Part shown: piece by piece, positions 16,148 to 24,454 of the stretch
Layout: each line of letters begins with the position of its first letter
Position numbering within the stretch: the stretch's first letter is position 1
Origin: Amycolatopsis sp. WQ 127309
GTDB lineage: Bacteria; Actinomycetota; Actinomycetes; Mycobacteriales; Pseudonocardiaceae
Assembly: GCF_023023025.1 (NCBI RefSeq)
Contig: NZ_CP095481.1
Coordinates: 9,561,001 to 9,625,000 of the forward strand
Length of the DNA: 64,000 nt
Direction of reading: 5' to 3'
Notes under the pieces: model-generated
What the model saw: only the letters and a program-made list of their open reading frames with translations
Databases searched by the model: none
Told to the model about the DNA's origin: nothing
Program-made: the position numbers and the translations under genes

Positions 16148-17857
16148 GTGGACTCCCTCGCCGACACCGGGCGCTCCCGGGCCGTGATCGTCGGCACCGG
16201 GCGCTACAGCGCCCTGCCGCACCTGCCGTCCGTCACCCGCGGCGCGGCCCAGCTCGCCACCGCCCTGACCGACCCGCGGCTGTGGGGGCTGCCGGCCGCG
16301 CACTGCCGCGTGCTGACCGATCCGCCCTCCGCCACGACCGTGCTCGACGCCGTCCGCGCGGCCGCCGCCGAAGCCACCGACCTGTTCGTCCTCCACCTCG
16401 CCGGCCACGGCTTCGTCGACCCCGACTCCGACGAGCTCCACCTCGCCCTGACCGGCACCGACCCCGACCGGCCCTGGACCGCGCTCCCCTACCGCTGGCT
16501 GCGTCACGCCATGCAGCACCCCACCATCCGCTCCCGCCGCAAGGTCGTCCTCCTCGACTGCTGCTACAGCGGCATCGCCCTCGGCGGCTCGCTCGCCGGC
16601 CCCGCGGCCCTGGGCGACCGGGTCGCCATCAGCGGCACCTGCGTGCTCACGGCCACGGCCGAAACCAGGACCGCGCTGGCGCCGCGCGGCGAGCCGTTCA
16701 CCGCCTTCACCGGCGCCCTGCTCCGCACCTTGGGCGCCGGCGTGCCGGACGGCCCCGCCCTCCTGGACGTCGAGACGATCTACCACCACCTGCGCGCGGA
16801 ACTCGACGCCCGCAACCGGCCGATCCCCCAGCTGCGCAGCCGCAACGCCGGCCACCGCATCGTCCTCGTCCGCAACACGGCGGCCACCGCGGCGCGGCCG
16901 CCGGCCGGCCCCCCGGCCGCCACCCCGGCCGTGCCTCGGCGACGCTGGCCCGCCGCGGTGGCCGCCGCGGCCGTGCTGCTCACCAGCGCCGACACACTGC
17001 CGCCGCCGACGCCGGATCAGCCGGTCAACGCCGTGCTGGCCTGCGCCAACCCCGCACCACCACCGTCACCGGCCGCCGTCGACGCCGAAACCACACCCGC
17101 CATCACCCAGGCGCGCGCGAACCGGACGACCCACGATCGGATCGTCGTCGGGATCGTGTCCGGCCGGCCGGGCCACACCGAACGCTGCGCCGACGGGAGC
17201 CTGCGCGGCTTCGACGTCGCCATCGGCGAAATCATCGCCGCCGACCTCGGTTACCCACCCGGCCGGATCTCCTGGACCGAGCTCCCGGTCGCGGCCAGGG
17301 TCGCGGCCCTGCAACAACACCAGGTCGACTTCGTCGCCGGGAGCATGGCGATCTCCACCGACCGGAAACGCCACATCGCCTTCGCAGGCCCCTACGAGAT
17401 CAGCGCTCAGACGCTGCTCGTCCTCGCCGGGGACACCGCGATCAACGATCCCGAAGACCTCCGCACGAGCGGCAAGACCCTGTGCGCGGTGGCCGGCAGC
17501 ACCGGGCTGGAGGGGGTGAAACCGTATCTGGGCGACGCCGGGCAGATCGTCACCCGGACCTCGGTCGACGAGTGCCTCAGGCTGCTGCTGCGCCACCAGG
17601 TCGAGGCCGTGACCGGCGACCGGTCACTGCTGGTCGCCTACGACAAGGCGCTGGCCGGGCGCACCCGTCTGCTCAACACCAGCTTCGGCGACACGGCCTA
17701 CGGGATCGCCGTCGCCATCGGCGATCCGACGCTCAGGCAGGCGATCCACGACATCCTCGCGCACAGCTACCGCGACGGCCGCTACGCCCGGGCCTGGAAG
17801 GACTCCCTCGGCCGCCTGATCCCCGAAATCAACACCGGTCCGCAGCTCACGGAGTGA
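16148..17857 (+). CDS. Caspase-fold protease fused to a transmembrane segment and a solute-binding domain
   Basis: A 569-residue three-part protein. Residues about 10-245 are a C14 caspase-fold domain (EACC1-associated type): FVLHLAGHGFV gives catalytic His87 and VVLLDCCYSG gives Cys139. A Pro-rich stretch precedes a short basic-flanked hydrophobic segment (RRRWPAAVAAAAVLLTS, about 264-280). After a Pro-rich linker, residues about 330-555 form an SBP_bac_3 (GlnH-like) domain: VGIVSGRPG, GFDVAIGEIIAADLG, RKRHIAFAGPYEISAQTLLV and DLRTSGKTLCAV. The expected topology is cytoplasmic protease and external binding domain. GTG 16148 is four bases after the EACC1 stop. Ligand-gated proteolysis is inference. 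No ABC permease is nearby, so import is unlikely. Confidence 0.85.
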   Translation: MDSLADTGRSRAVIVGTGRYSALPHLPSVTRGAAQLATALTDPRLWGLPAAHCRVLTDPPSATTVLDAVRAAAAEATDLFVLHLAGHGFVDPDSDELHLALTGTDPDRPWTALPYRWLRHAMQHPTIRSRRKVVLLDCCYSGIALGGSLAGPAALGDRVAISGTCVLTATAETRTALAPRGEPFTAFTGALLRTLGAGVPDGPALLDVETIYHHLRAELDARNRPIPQLRSRNAGHRIVLVRNTAATAARPPAGPPAATPAVPRRRWPAAVAAAAVLLTSADTLPPPTPDQPVNAVLACANPAPPPSPAAVDAETTPAITQARANRTTHDRIVVGIVSGRPGHTERCADGSLRGFDVAIGEIIAADLGYPPGRISWTELPVAARVAALQQHQVDFVAGSMAISTDRKRHIAFAGPYEISAQTLLVLAGDTAINDPEDLRTSGKTLCAVAGSTGLEGVKPYLGDAGQIVTRTSVDECLRLLLRHQVEAVTGDRSLLVAYDKALAGRTRLLNTSFGDTAYGIAVAIGDPTLRQAIHDILAHSYRDGRYARAWKDSLGRLIPEINTGPQLTE

Positions 17858-17862
17858 CACCG

Positions 17863-17904
17863 GACGCGACAGTCCACATCGGACTCACGGGGGACGCTCG
17901 CGTC
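17863..17904. terminator. Nested inverted repeat after the caspase gene
   Basis: Outer arms GACGCGA/TCGCGTC enclose an AGTCC-acatc-GGACT hairpin just past the stop at 17857 and before the convergent small membrane-protein gene. A terminator is likely, though there is no U-run. Confidence 0.45.
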
Positions 17905-17905
17905 G

Positions 17906-18205
17906 TCACCCGAGCATCTGCATCCCGGCGAAGAGCACGACCAGCAGGGCGCCGACGCCGAAACCGACGAGCAGGGCGCCGCCGACGGCCGGGCGGAGCC
18001 GCACTCCGGCGTAGGCCAGCCCCAAGGCGAGCATCAACCACGCGCCCACCAACGGGAAACCCGTCATCATGCCCGCGGTGAGCAGCGAAACGCCCTTGGC
18101 GCCGCCGGCGACGACCAGCGCGTAACCGGCGATCACCAGCCAGTGCAACGGGCGGACTCCGGCCGGCTTGGCGACCATCGTGCGCCAGGAATGCTGGTAG
18201 GTCAT
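17906..18205 (-). CDS. Small membrane protein with three predicted helices
   Basis: A 99-residue hydrophobic protein with helices at about 21-47 (HWLVIAGYALVVAGGAKGVS), 51-68 (PLVGAWLMLALGLAY) and 75-97 (GALLVGFGVGALLVVLFAG). The short cytoplasmic N-terminus is MTYQHSWRTMVAK. ATG 18205 is supported by AGGAGG seven bases upstream, while a longer in-frame version has no such site. I do not recognise a named family. It is convergent with the caspase gene and may be unrelated to it. Confidence 0.72.
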   Translation of the reverse strand: MTYQHSWRTMVAKPAGVRPLHWLVIAGYALVVAGGAKGVSLLTAGMMTGFPLVGAWLMLALGLAYAGVRLRPAVGGALLVGFGVGALLVVLFAGMQMLG

Positions 18206-18310
18206 GACATACCCTCCTGATTCGGTGATACGTCGAGTGTCCCACGTCACGTCGCCGATGATCCTTACCTGACCGTTACGGCCCGGCCGACTGTCCACTG
18301 TGCACGGCGG

Positions 18311-19306
18311 TCAGCGCGGGTCGATCAGTTCGAGGACGCCGTCGGCCGTGCCGGTCACGAACAGCCGTCCCGTCGACGAATCCACGCTGACCGTGTTCGG
18401 CTGCCGGACCGTCGGCAGCCGCACGACCTCCGTCGGCGTGCCGGAGGAGAGGTCGATGCCGACCACCTCGTTGCGCGCGGTCAGCGTCACCCACATCCGG
18501 TCGCGCACGGCGTCGTAGGCGATCCCGTACGGCGTTCCCGGCAGCGCCAGCTTCCCGATCTGCTCGAGCCGCGGGGTGAGCCGGTAGAGCAGGACGGCGT
18601 TGCCGCGGGTGTCGGCGACGGCGAGGTGGCCGCGCCTGTCGGCGAGGACGTGGGTGGGCCCCGCCCCGGCGGGCACGCGCCCGACCTGCCGCAACGCCGC
18701 CGCGTCGTAGACGGTGAGGTCGTTCTGCCGGACGTCGACCAGCCCGACGAGGTCGCCGACCGCGGCGAGCCCGGCGGGCTGGGTGACGTCGGCAAAGGTG
18801 TGCACGACGTGCCCGTCGCGGACCACGACGACGCTTTTGCCCAGCTCATTGGCCACGAAGTACGAGCCGTTGGCGGCGCGGGTGGCGTCGTGCGGGACCA
18901 CCCCGGTCACCACCGTCGTGGTCACCTCACCACCGGGCAGGGCGATGGTCAGCAACGAGTCGGACGTCTCGTCGGGCACCAGTACCGGCCCACCGGGCGC
19001 GGCCAGCTGCAGGTGCCGCAGCCAGCCGGGCAGCGGCACCCGTTTCACCACCTGCCCGGTCCGCGCGTCGACGAGGGCGAGCGCGTTCGGCTCGCGGACG
19101 CCGACCGCGACCAGGTGGGTGAGCGGGTCGGCCACGACACCTTCGGGGAACGCGCCGATCGGCAGCACCTGGCCGGCCGGGGGCCGGGCCACCCCGGGAG
19201 CGGCGGCGGGCTCGGCGGCCGGCGGCAGCTCGGCGGGCTTGTCCGCGACCGGACTCGAGCAGCCGGCGAGGAGGACGGCGGCCAGGCACCACGGAGCGAA
19301 ACGCAC
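18311..19306 (-). CDS. Lipoprotein with a YncE-like beta-propeller
   Basis: A 331-residue exported protein. LAAVLLAGCSS is a clear lipobox. After a Pro/Ala-rich tether, repeats of about 40-45 residues carry alternating strands and (V/L)xD patterns, such as LALVDARTGQVVKRVPLPGW, VYDAAALRQVGRVPAG and VVGIDLSSGTPTEVVRLP. This is typical of YncE/NHL-like seven-bladed propellers. Such proteins usually bind ligands or partners at the cell surface. GTG 19306 has AAGGGG seven bases upstream and was preferred over the longer frame. Function beyond the fold is unknown. Confidence 0.8.
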   Translation of the reverse strand: MRFAPWCLAAVLLAGCSSPVADKPAELPPAAEPAAAPGVARPPAGQVLPIGAFPEGVVADPLTHLVAVGVREPNALALVDARTGQVVKRVPLPGWLRHLQLAAPGGPVLVPDETSDSLLTIALPGGEVTTTVVTGVVPHDATRAANGSYFVANELGKSVVVVRDGHVVHTFADVTQPAGLAAVGDLVGLVDVRQNDLTVYDAAALRQVGRVPAGAGPTHVLADRRGHLAVADTRGNAVLLYRLTPRLEQIGKLALPGTPYGIAYDAVRDRMWVTLTARNEVVGIDLSSGTPTEVVRLPTVRQPNTVSVDSSTGRLFVTGTADGVLELIDPR

Positions 19307-20004
19307 CGGTAACCCCTTTCGACGAAGGCCGCCCACGTTAGGCACCCCACGCTGGTCAGGTGGGCAGGTGCCGCGTTCGGTAAGGAGGCCGTAAGGTCGC
19401 CGATCCGGCCCGCCGGCTGTGGCTCACCGCGGTAGCTCGACGACCGTCGCTCGTCGACAGCGCAGGCGAGCCGAGCGAGAGCCGACAGTGACCACGATGG
19501 ACTCCCCGGCCGCGTACCGGCGGGAGCGGCCGGAGTCCGCGACACGTCCAGGCCTGGCACGAACCCCACCTCCGAGCGATCTGTCGCGATCGGACAAGAC
19601 CTACCCGGTCCGGTGACTGTCCGTTCCGGAACGTCCGGTTTCGACCGAGTCGTCCACGTGGGATCCGCCGCACAGTTGCGCACGCCGTCCACACCGGACG
19701 GCACCGTCCGGGCCGTACTCGCCCTGGTCCAGGCCCACTCCGGCGCGCTCGGCCGCCGGGAGTTCCTGACGTTTCAGATTCACGATCTTCGTCCTACACT
19801 GGGTGAACAGCTCCTACGAACGGCCCAGTGAGTCTAGACCGAAGGCCAAAAAAGTGACGTGTGTCATCCTCCCGAGTATTGACCCCACCCGTTGTGAGCA
19901 AGCTGTCACCGCCTCTACAGTGGCCCGCGTGACTCCCCGAGAATGAGTCACGCACTCCCATCGGATTCGGTCCCCGAACCGTCAATTTCTTCAAGGAGCA
20001 AGCC
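19307..20004. other. 700-bp intergenic region upstream of the orphan binding protein
   Basis: No convincing gene is seen. It holds a hairpin (19498-19537), a TGACGTGTGTCA palindrome (19855-19866), a GTCTAGAC core (19832-19839) that partly resembles a DasR site, and a possible promoter TTGTGA-18-TACAGT (19892-19921). Short open frames exist on the plus strand at 19489-19616 and 19613-19831, but none has a ribosome-binding site. Confidence 0.4.
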
Positions 20005-21030
20005 TTGCTTGGAAACGCCATGAGCGGTGGCCGGGTTCGCACTCGCCGCGCCGCGCTCGGGCTCGCCCTCATCGCCGTCGCCGCCACCGCCCTCTCCGGG
20101 TGCAGCTCGCTCGGCTCGGACAGCTCGAACGCCTCGTCGACTGGGGGCGGCGGTCTGGAGAAGACCAAGATCAAGGTCGCGATCTTGCCCACCGTCGACA
20201 CCGCTCCGCTGTGGCTCGCCCAGGACGGCGGCTACTTCAAGGCCGAGGGCCTCGATGTCGAAGCCGTCGTGGCCGCGAGTGGCCAGGCGGCCATGACCAA
20301 GGCGATTTCCGGCGAAACCGACATCGCGATCTCGAGCTACTTCCCGTTCTTCGTCGCGAAGAGCACGGGTGCGGCCGACCTGCAGTTCGTCTCGGACGCG
20401 ACGTCGATCAGCCCGAAGTCCGTGTCGATCGTCACGGTGCCGAACTCGCCGGTGAAGTCGATCAACGACCTCGAGGGCAAGAAGATCGCGATGACCGCCA
20501 AGAACACGGCGAGCGACCTGCTGGCCAAGTCCCAGATGAAGGACCACGGCGTCGACATCACCAAGATCAACTGGGTTCAGATGCCGTTCCCGAACGTCGC
20601 GGCGGCCCTGCAGCAGGGTCAGGTCGACGCGGCCTTGCTGCCCGAGCCGTTCCTCTCGCAGGCCGCCAAGTCCGCGGGCGCGATCCCGGTGGTCGACGTC
20701 AACACCGGCGCCACCCAGGACTTCCCGCTGTCGGGCTACGCCTCGACCCGGAAGTGGGTGCAGGCGAACCCGAAGACCCTGGCCGCCTTCCAGCGCGCGA
20801 TGGCGAAGGCCACCAGTGACACGACCAACGACCGGTCCAAGGTGGAGCCGATCCTGGTCAAGTACGCCAAGATCGACGAAGGCACCGCGAAGCTGCTCAA
20901 CCTGCCCGCCTTCGTCGCCAAGCTGGACGCCCGGCGCCTCCAGCGCGTGCCCGACCTGATGCTCCAGATGGGCGCGATCACGACCGCCGTGGACGCCGCC
21001 TCGATGATCGCCCCGCAGGTGACCAGCTGA
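20005..21030 (+). CDS. SsuA/NMT1-type ABC substrate-binding lipoprotein, orphan
   Basis: A 341-residue binding protein. ALIAVAATALSGCSS is a lipobox with Cys33. The mature protein has the NMT1/SsuA pattern: PTVDTAPLWLAQDGGYFKAEGLDVE, then SGQAAMTKAISGETDIAIS, SINDLEGKKIAM and a DAALLPEPFLSQA segment. The family delivers nitrate, sulfonates, taurine or thiamine precursors. TTG 20005 is the likely start because AAGGAG lies six bases before it. No permease or ATPase gene adjoins it; the genes beyond are a terminator pair and a convergent TPP enzyme. It must share transporter parts encoded elsewhere or act as a sensor. The ligand is unknown. Confidence 0.85.
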   Translation: MLGNAMSGGRVRTRRAALGLALIAVAATALSGCSSLGSDSSNASSTGGGGLEKTKIKVAILPTVDTAPLWLAQDGGYFKAEGLDVEAVVAASGQAAMTKAISGETDIAISSYFPFFVAKSTGAADLQFVSDATSISPKSVSIVTVPNSPVKSINDLEGKKIAMTAKNTASDLLAKSQMKDHGVDITKINWVQMPFPNVAAALQQGQVDAALLPEPFLSQAAKSAGAIPVVDVNTGATQDFPLSGYASTRKWVQANPKTLAAFQRAMAKATSDTTNDRSKVEPILVKYAKIDEGTAKLLNLPAFVAKLDARRLQRVPDLMLQMGAITTAVDAASMIAPQVTS

Positions 21031-21057
21031 GGTAGCAACCGCTTCCGCGGACCCACC

Positions 21058-21102
21058 GGCCTGGCCGGCTTCCTCCCGCTCCGGGAGGAAGCCAGCCAGG
21101 CC
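21058..21102. terminator. Strong 21-bp stem terminator after the binding-protein gene
   Basis: The stem pairs 21058-21078 with 21082-21102 with one mismatch and a 3-nt loop, 28 nt after the stop at 21030. A GCTTTGCG tract follows. Confidence 0.8.
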
Positions 21103-21146
21103 GCTTTGCGCAGCAGGAGCCGCCGCCGAGCCACGCTCCACACAGG

Positions 21147-21192
21147 AACGCCCGCCTTCCGCAGCCGGTACCTGCTGCGGAAGACGGGCGTT
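21147..21192. terminator. Second hairpin in the convergent intergenic region
   Basis: AACGCCCG-C-CTTCCGCAG pairs with CTGCGGAAG-A-CGGGCGTT. It stands just downstream of the TPP-enzyme stop (21240) on the minus strand and is the likely terminator of that gene. Confidence 0.7.
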
Positions 21193-21239
21193 CTTGGCGG
21201 AACGGAGGGACTCAGCGGCGACGCCGGTGCGTCAGTACG

Positions 21240-22826
21240 TCAGTACGGCGACTTCTCCGCCGAGGTGACGCGGATGTGCACCAGCGTCGGGCGCGAGTCG
21301 GCGAACGCCGCCGTCAGGCCGGGAACCAGGCCGGACGGCTCCGAGATCGTCACACCCTGGCAGCCCATGCTCGACGCCAGTGCGGCGAAGTCGATGCCGC
21401 CCAGCACGGTGCCCGGCAGCTTCCCGCCACCGATCGAGTCGCCGAAGATGCGGACCGCCGCGTACTCGGTGTTGTCCAGGATCAGGATCGTCACCGGCAG
21501 CTCCTGGCGCGCGGCCGTCCAGAGGGCCTGGATGCCGTACATGCTCGAACCGTCGCCGACCACGCCGATCACCTTGCGGTCCGGCCGGGCGAGCGCCGCG
21601 CCGACCACACCCGGGACGCCGTAGCCGAGCGTGCCGCTGGCGACCGTCAGGAAGCCCGTGTCGGTCGCGGTGATCGGCAGGTGGTCGTGCATCACCCCGC
21701 GGTGACTGGGTGCCTCCTCGACGACGATCGCGTTGTCCGGCAACAGGTCCGTGAGCGTCGAGTAGACGAGCTCGCCGGTCAGCTTCTCGCTGCTCGGCTT
21801 CGCGGGCCGCTCCAGCGGCGCGGGCGCGGGCCGGTTCGTCTCGCCGACGGCGTCGACGAGCGCGCGGATGCCGAGCTTCGGCGTGGCCCGGATACCGGTG
21901 CCTTCGAAGGCCCGCGCGAGGATCTGCTCGTCGTCGCTGACGATGAACAGCGGCGGCAGCGGAGCCTCGCCGCGACCGCGGTCGACGTGGTAGGTGAAAG
22001 CGGGTGCGCCGAGCACGACGACGAGGTCGTGCGCGGCCAGCTTGTCCGAGATCGCGCCGCGCTCGGGGTCCAGGAACCCTTGGAACAGCGGGTGGTTCTC
22101 GGGGAACGAGCACCGGGACGACATCGGCGCGACCCACACGCCCGCCCGGACGCGCTCGGCGAGGGCGACGGTCTCTTCGACGGCACCGTCCTGGTCGACG
22201 GCCCCGCCGACGACGATGGCGGGCCGCTCGGCGGCCTCCAGCGCGGCGGCGAGCTCGGCGACGGCCTCGGGATCCGGTGCGAAGCCGCGGATCCGCGACC
22301 GGCTGATCATCGGGCGTTCGGTGGTGGCGGTCCAGTCGTCGGCCGGGACGGACACGAAGACCGGACCGGACGGCGCCTGCGTCGCGACGTGGTAGGCCCG
22401 TGCGAGCGCGGCCGGGACGTCCTCGGCGGTCGCGGGTTCGATGGACCACTTCACGTACGGCTTGGGGAATTCGGGGGCGTCCGTCGCGCCGAGGAAGGGA
22501 TCGTGCGGCAGCAGCGAGCGGCTCTGCTGCCCGGCGACGATGATCAGCGGCGTCCGGTTCTTGTAGGCGGTGTAAAGGCTGCCGAGGCCGTGCCCGACGC
22601 CGCCGGCGGAGTGCAGGTTGACGAGCACGGCTTTGCGCGCCGCTTGGGAGTAGGCCTCGGCCATCGCCACGACGGCGGACTCCTGTAGCCCGAGGATGTA
22701 GTCGAAGTCGTCCGGCCAGTCGGTCAGGAACGGGACCTCGGTGGTGCCGGGGTTCCCGAACACCGTGGTGAGGCCGAGTTCGCGGAGGAGTTCACGGGTG
22801 GCGTCGAGGACCGTGCGCTTGATCAT
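21240..22826 (-). CDS. ThDP-dependent decarboxylase, benzoylformate-decarboxylase-like
   Basis: A 528-residue thiamine diphosphate enzyme with the three usual domains. GLTTVFGNPGTTEVPFL matches the start of benzoylformate decarboxylase and its relatives. LQESAVVAMAEAYSQ supplies the conserved catalytic Glu. VVGDGSSMYGIQALWTAARQ...ILDNTEYAAV is the GDG-to-DN ThDP/Mg motif. The family decarboxylates aryl-2-oxo acids such as phenylglyoxylate, but some members are acetolactate-synthase-like or oxalyl-CoA enzymes, so the substrate is uncertain. ATG 22826 is used; GTG 22832 is an alternative, and neither has a strong ribosome-binding site. The gene stands alone, terminated by the hairpin at 21147. 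Confidence 0.82.
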   Translation of the reverse strand: MIKRTVLDATRELLRELGLTTVFGNPGTTEVPFLTDWPDDFDYILGLQESAVVAMAEAYSQAARKAVLVNLHSAGGVGHGLGSLYTAYKNRTPLIIVAGQQSRSLLPHDPFLGATDAPEFPKPYVKWSIEPATAEDVPAALARAYHVATQAPSGPVFVSVPADDWTATTERPMISRSRIRGFAPDPEAVAELAAALEAAERPAIVVGGAVDQDGAVEETVALAERVRAGVWVAPMSSRCSFPENHPLFQGFLDPERGAISDKLAAHDLVVVLGAPAFTYHVDRGRGEAPLPPLFIVSDDEQILARAFEGTGIRATPKLGIRALVDAVGETNRPAPAPLERPAKPSSEKLTGELVYSTLTDLLPDNAIVVEEAPSHRGVMHDHLPITATDTGFLTVASGTLGYGVPGVVGAALARPDRKVIGVVGDGSSMYGIQALWTAARQELPVTILILDNTEYAAVRIFGDSIGGGKLPGTVLGGIDFAALASSMGCQGVTISEPSGLVPGLTAAFADSRPTLVHIRVTSAEKSPY

Positions 22827-23002
22827 GCCCACAGACTAACGCTTAGCTTCGCGAAGGAAACCCCCAAAGGGCCGCCCGGTGCCGCGCTGAGCCGCGTGTT
22901 TGCGGTGTCACTGACGGCAATCGGAGACGTGCTCTTCGTGCCCGCCGGTCGGGGCGGGGTCGTGGTCGAGACCACTCCCCCGCCACCGAGGGGCGGGCTC
23001 GC

Positions 23003-23782
23003 TCAGCCCCGGCGGCCGCGCGCGCCGACGGTCATCCAGCTGTAGTCCACAAAGGACGGATCCTCGTACACCGCGTACGCCTCGTCGAGCACCTCCCGGG
23101 TGACCAGGCCGGTGGCGAGCGCGTGCTCCTCGACGAGCTTCGTCGTGCCCTTGAGCCAGCCCGCCAGCGGCTGCCCGCCCCGCGCCGGCAGGACCACGCC
23201 CTCCGCGGCGCACTCGAGCAGGCCGGCCGCCTCCAGCGCGACCGGCAGGGTGCGGCCCCACTCCGGGGCGGTACCGACCCGGTCCGCCATGACCCGCGCG
23301 AGCGCCGCCATGGTCTGGCGGGTCGCCGGGTGCGAGGACAGCTCGGGCAGCGTGACACCGATCTCGATGAGCAGCCACCCGCCGGGCTTGAGCCACGACG
23401 ACAACCGCTTGATCACGGCGTCGCGCGCGGGCAGGTGCTCCAGCACGAACCGGGTGTGGATGACGTCGAACTCCCCGGGCGCGTCGTCCGTGGTGACGTC
23501 GTGGTGCAGCACGGTCACCCCGAGATCGGCGAGCGGGCCGAGGAACGCGAGGCTGAGGTCCGTCGCGACCACGTTCTCGGGGCCGGCCAGCTCGGCCATC
23601 CTGGCCGCCACCGAACCCGCTCCGGCGCCGACCTCCAGGCACCGCCACCCCGGCCGCACCCCGAGGCTTTCGAGCTGCCGGAAGCTGAACGGGTCGAAGC
23701 TCTTCTCCAGCAGGCCGAGCCGGCGGCACTCGGCCTCCGCCTGGGTGTCGACGAAGTTGTTCCAGCCGATGGTCTGTGACAT
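23003..23782 (-). CDS. Class I SAM-dependent methyltransferase
   Basis: A 259-residue methyltransferase. WRCLEVGAGAGSVAARMAEL is motif I, VVATDLSLAF holds the acidic residue, FDVIHTRFVLEHLP is motif II, and WLKPGGWLLIEIGVT is motif III. The C-terminus has a cap-like region with PEWGRTLPVALEAAG that is common in small-molecule methyltransferases of secondary metabolism. It is transcribed away from the A-PCP/TE/P450 cassette across a 670-bp gap and could be a tailoring enzyme for it. That link is inference from proximity. The ATG at 23782 is followed at once by conserved sequence. Confidence 0.82.
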   Translation of the reverse strand: MSQTIGWNNFVDTQAEAECRRLGLLEKSFDPFSFRQLESLGVRPGWRCLEVGAGAGSVAARMAELAGPENVVATDLSLAFLGPLADLGVTVLHHDVTTDDAPGEFDVIHTRFVLEHLPARDAVIKRLSSWLKPGGWLLIEIGVTLPELSSHPATRQTMAALARVMADRVGTAPEWGRTLPVALEAAGLLECAAEGVVLPARGGQPLAGWLKGTTKLVEEHALATGLVTREVLDEAYAVYEDPSFVDYSWMTVGARGRRG

Positions 23783-24454
23783 CCGGTGTTTTCCTCATTC
23801 GATCAGATCGGGCGACGCCGCATCGTACGGCTCGCCGCGTCGCGTCCGACAGGCCCGGACTCCCCTTATTTTCGCCGCCCCGAACAAAGCCGGCCCGCCG
23901 GCCGCGCCGTCGATCGCAAAAGCCGTCGTCGCGGTCCGCCGCCGACGCTCCGAATTGGACCGACTGGCGTAATCACCGCCGCCGGACGTGACGGGCGTCA
24001 CTGCCCGGGCGGCTACCGCACTATCCACGTCGGACCGGCGACCGGAAAGCGCCGCGGCGATCCAAGGCGCGGGAGCCGGTTCCGGAACTTGGGACCAGCC
24101 GCCGCCGATCACTGTCACAGGCAGTCACAAACCCGCGCGGCACGCGATGTGGATAGTCACTTTTCGCAATACTGTCAAATCATTGGTGAATCCGACCGCT
24201 CCTACGCTAATCGGGTTATCCCCCCTGCCACGAACGGTCGCATACCATGGTCGGCGGCGCATTCGGAGCAGTTGCGCTGCGTACAGTCCGACTAGGCGAA
24301 GAGGGTCGAACACCTTCGAGTGGTATTGCTTCGGAAGCGATCTCACCGTAACTTCTCCAGCGATCTCCTCGCCCTTCCCCGGTCCTGACGATCACCCCCC
24401 GTCGGCGAACGCGCCGGGTCACCCTTTGTCGGTTTCATTGTCGCGTCCGAAAGA
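23783..24454. other. Divergent promoter region of the A-PCP cassette
   Basis: No credible gene is seen. Base composition drops markedly around 24140-24230 (AT-rich runs such as TTTTCGCAATACTGTCAAATC), which is unusual here and fits a promoter region. A GTGACgggcGTCAC palindrome lies at 23988-24001. This gap should contain promoters for both the methyltransferase and the cassette. Confidence 0.45.

Noticed and set aside
16148..17857. Reading the fusion as an amino-acid ABC importer component
   Set aside because: No permease or ATPase is near, and the binding domain is preceded by an intact caspase domain and a membrane segment, which does not fit an importer.
19613..19831. 72-codon open frame before the orphan binding protein
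   Set aside because: No ribosome-binding site, mixed third positions and no recognisable sequence. It is treated as leader DNA.
19832..19839. DasR operator
   Set aside because: Only the GTCTAGAC core and one further base fit. The outer bases differ from the consensus and the downstream gene is not a chitin-type transporter, so it is listed only as part of the leader.
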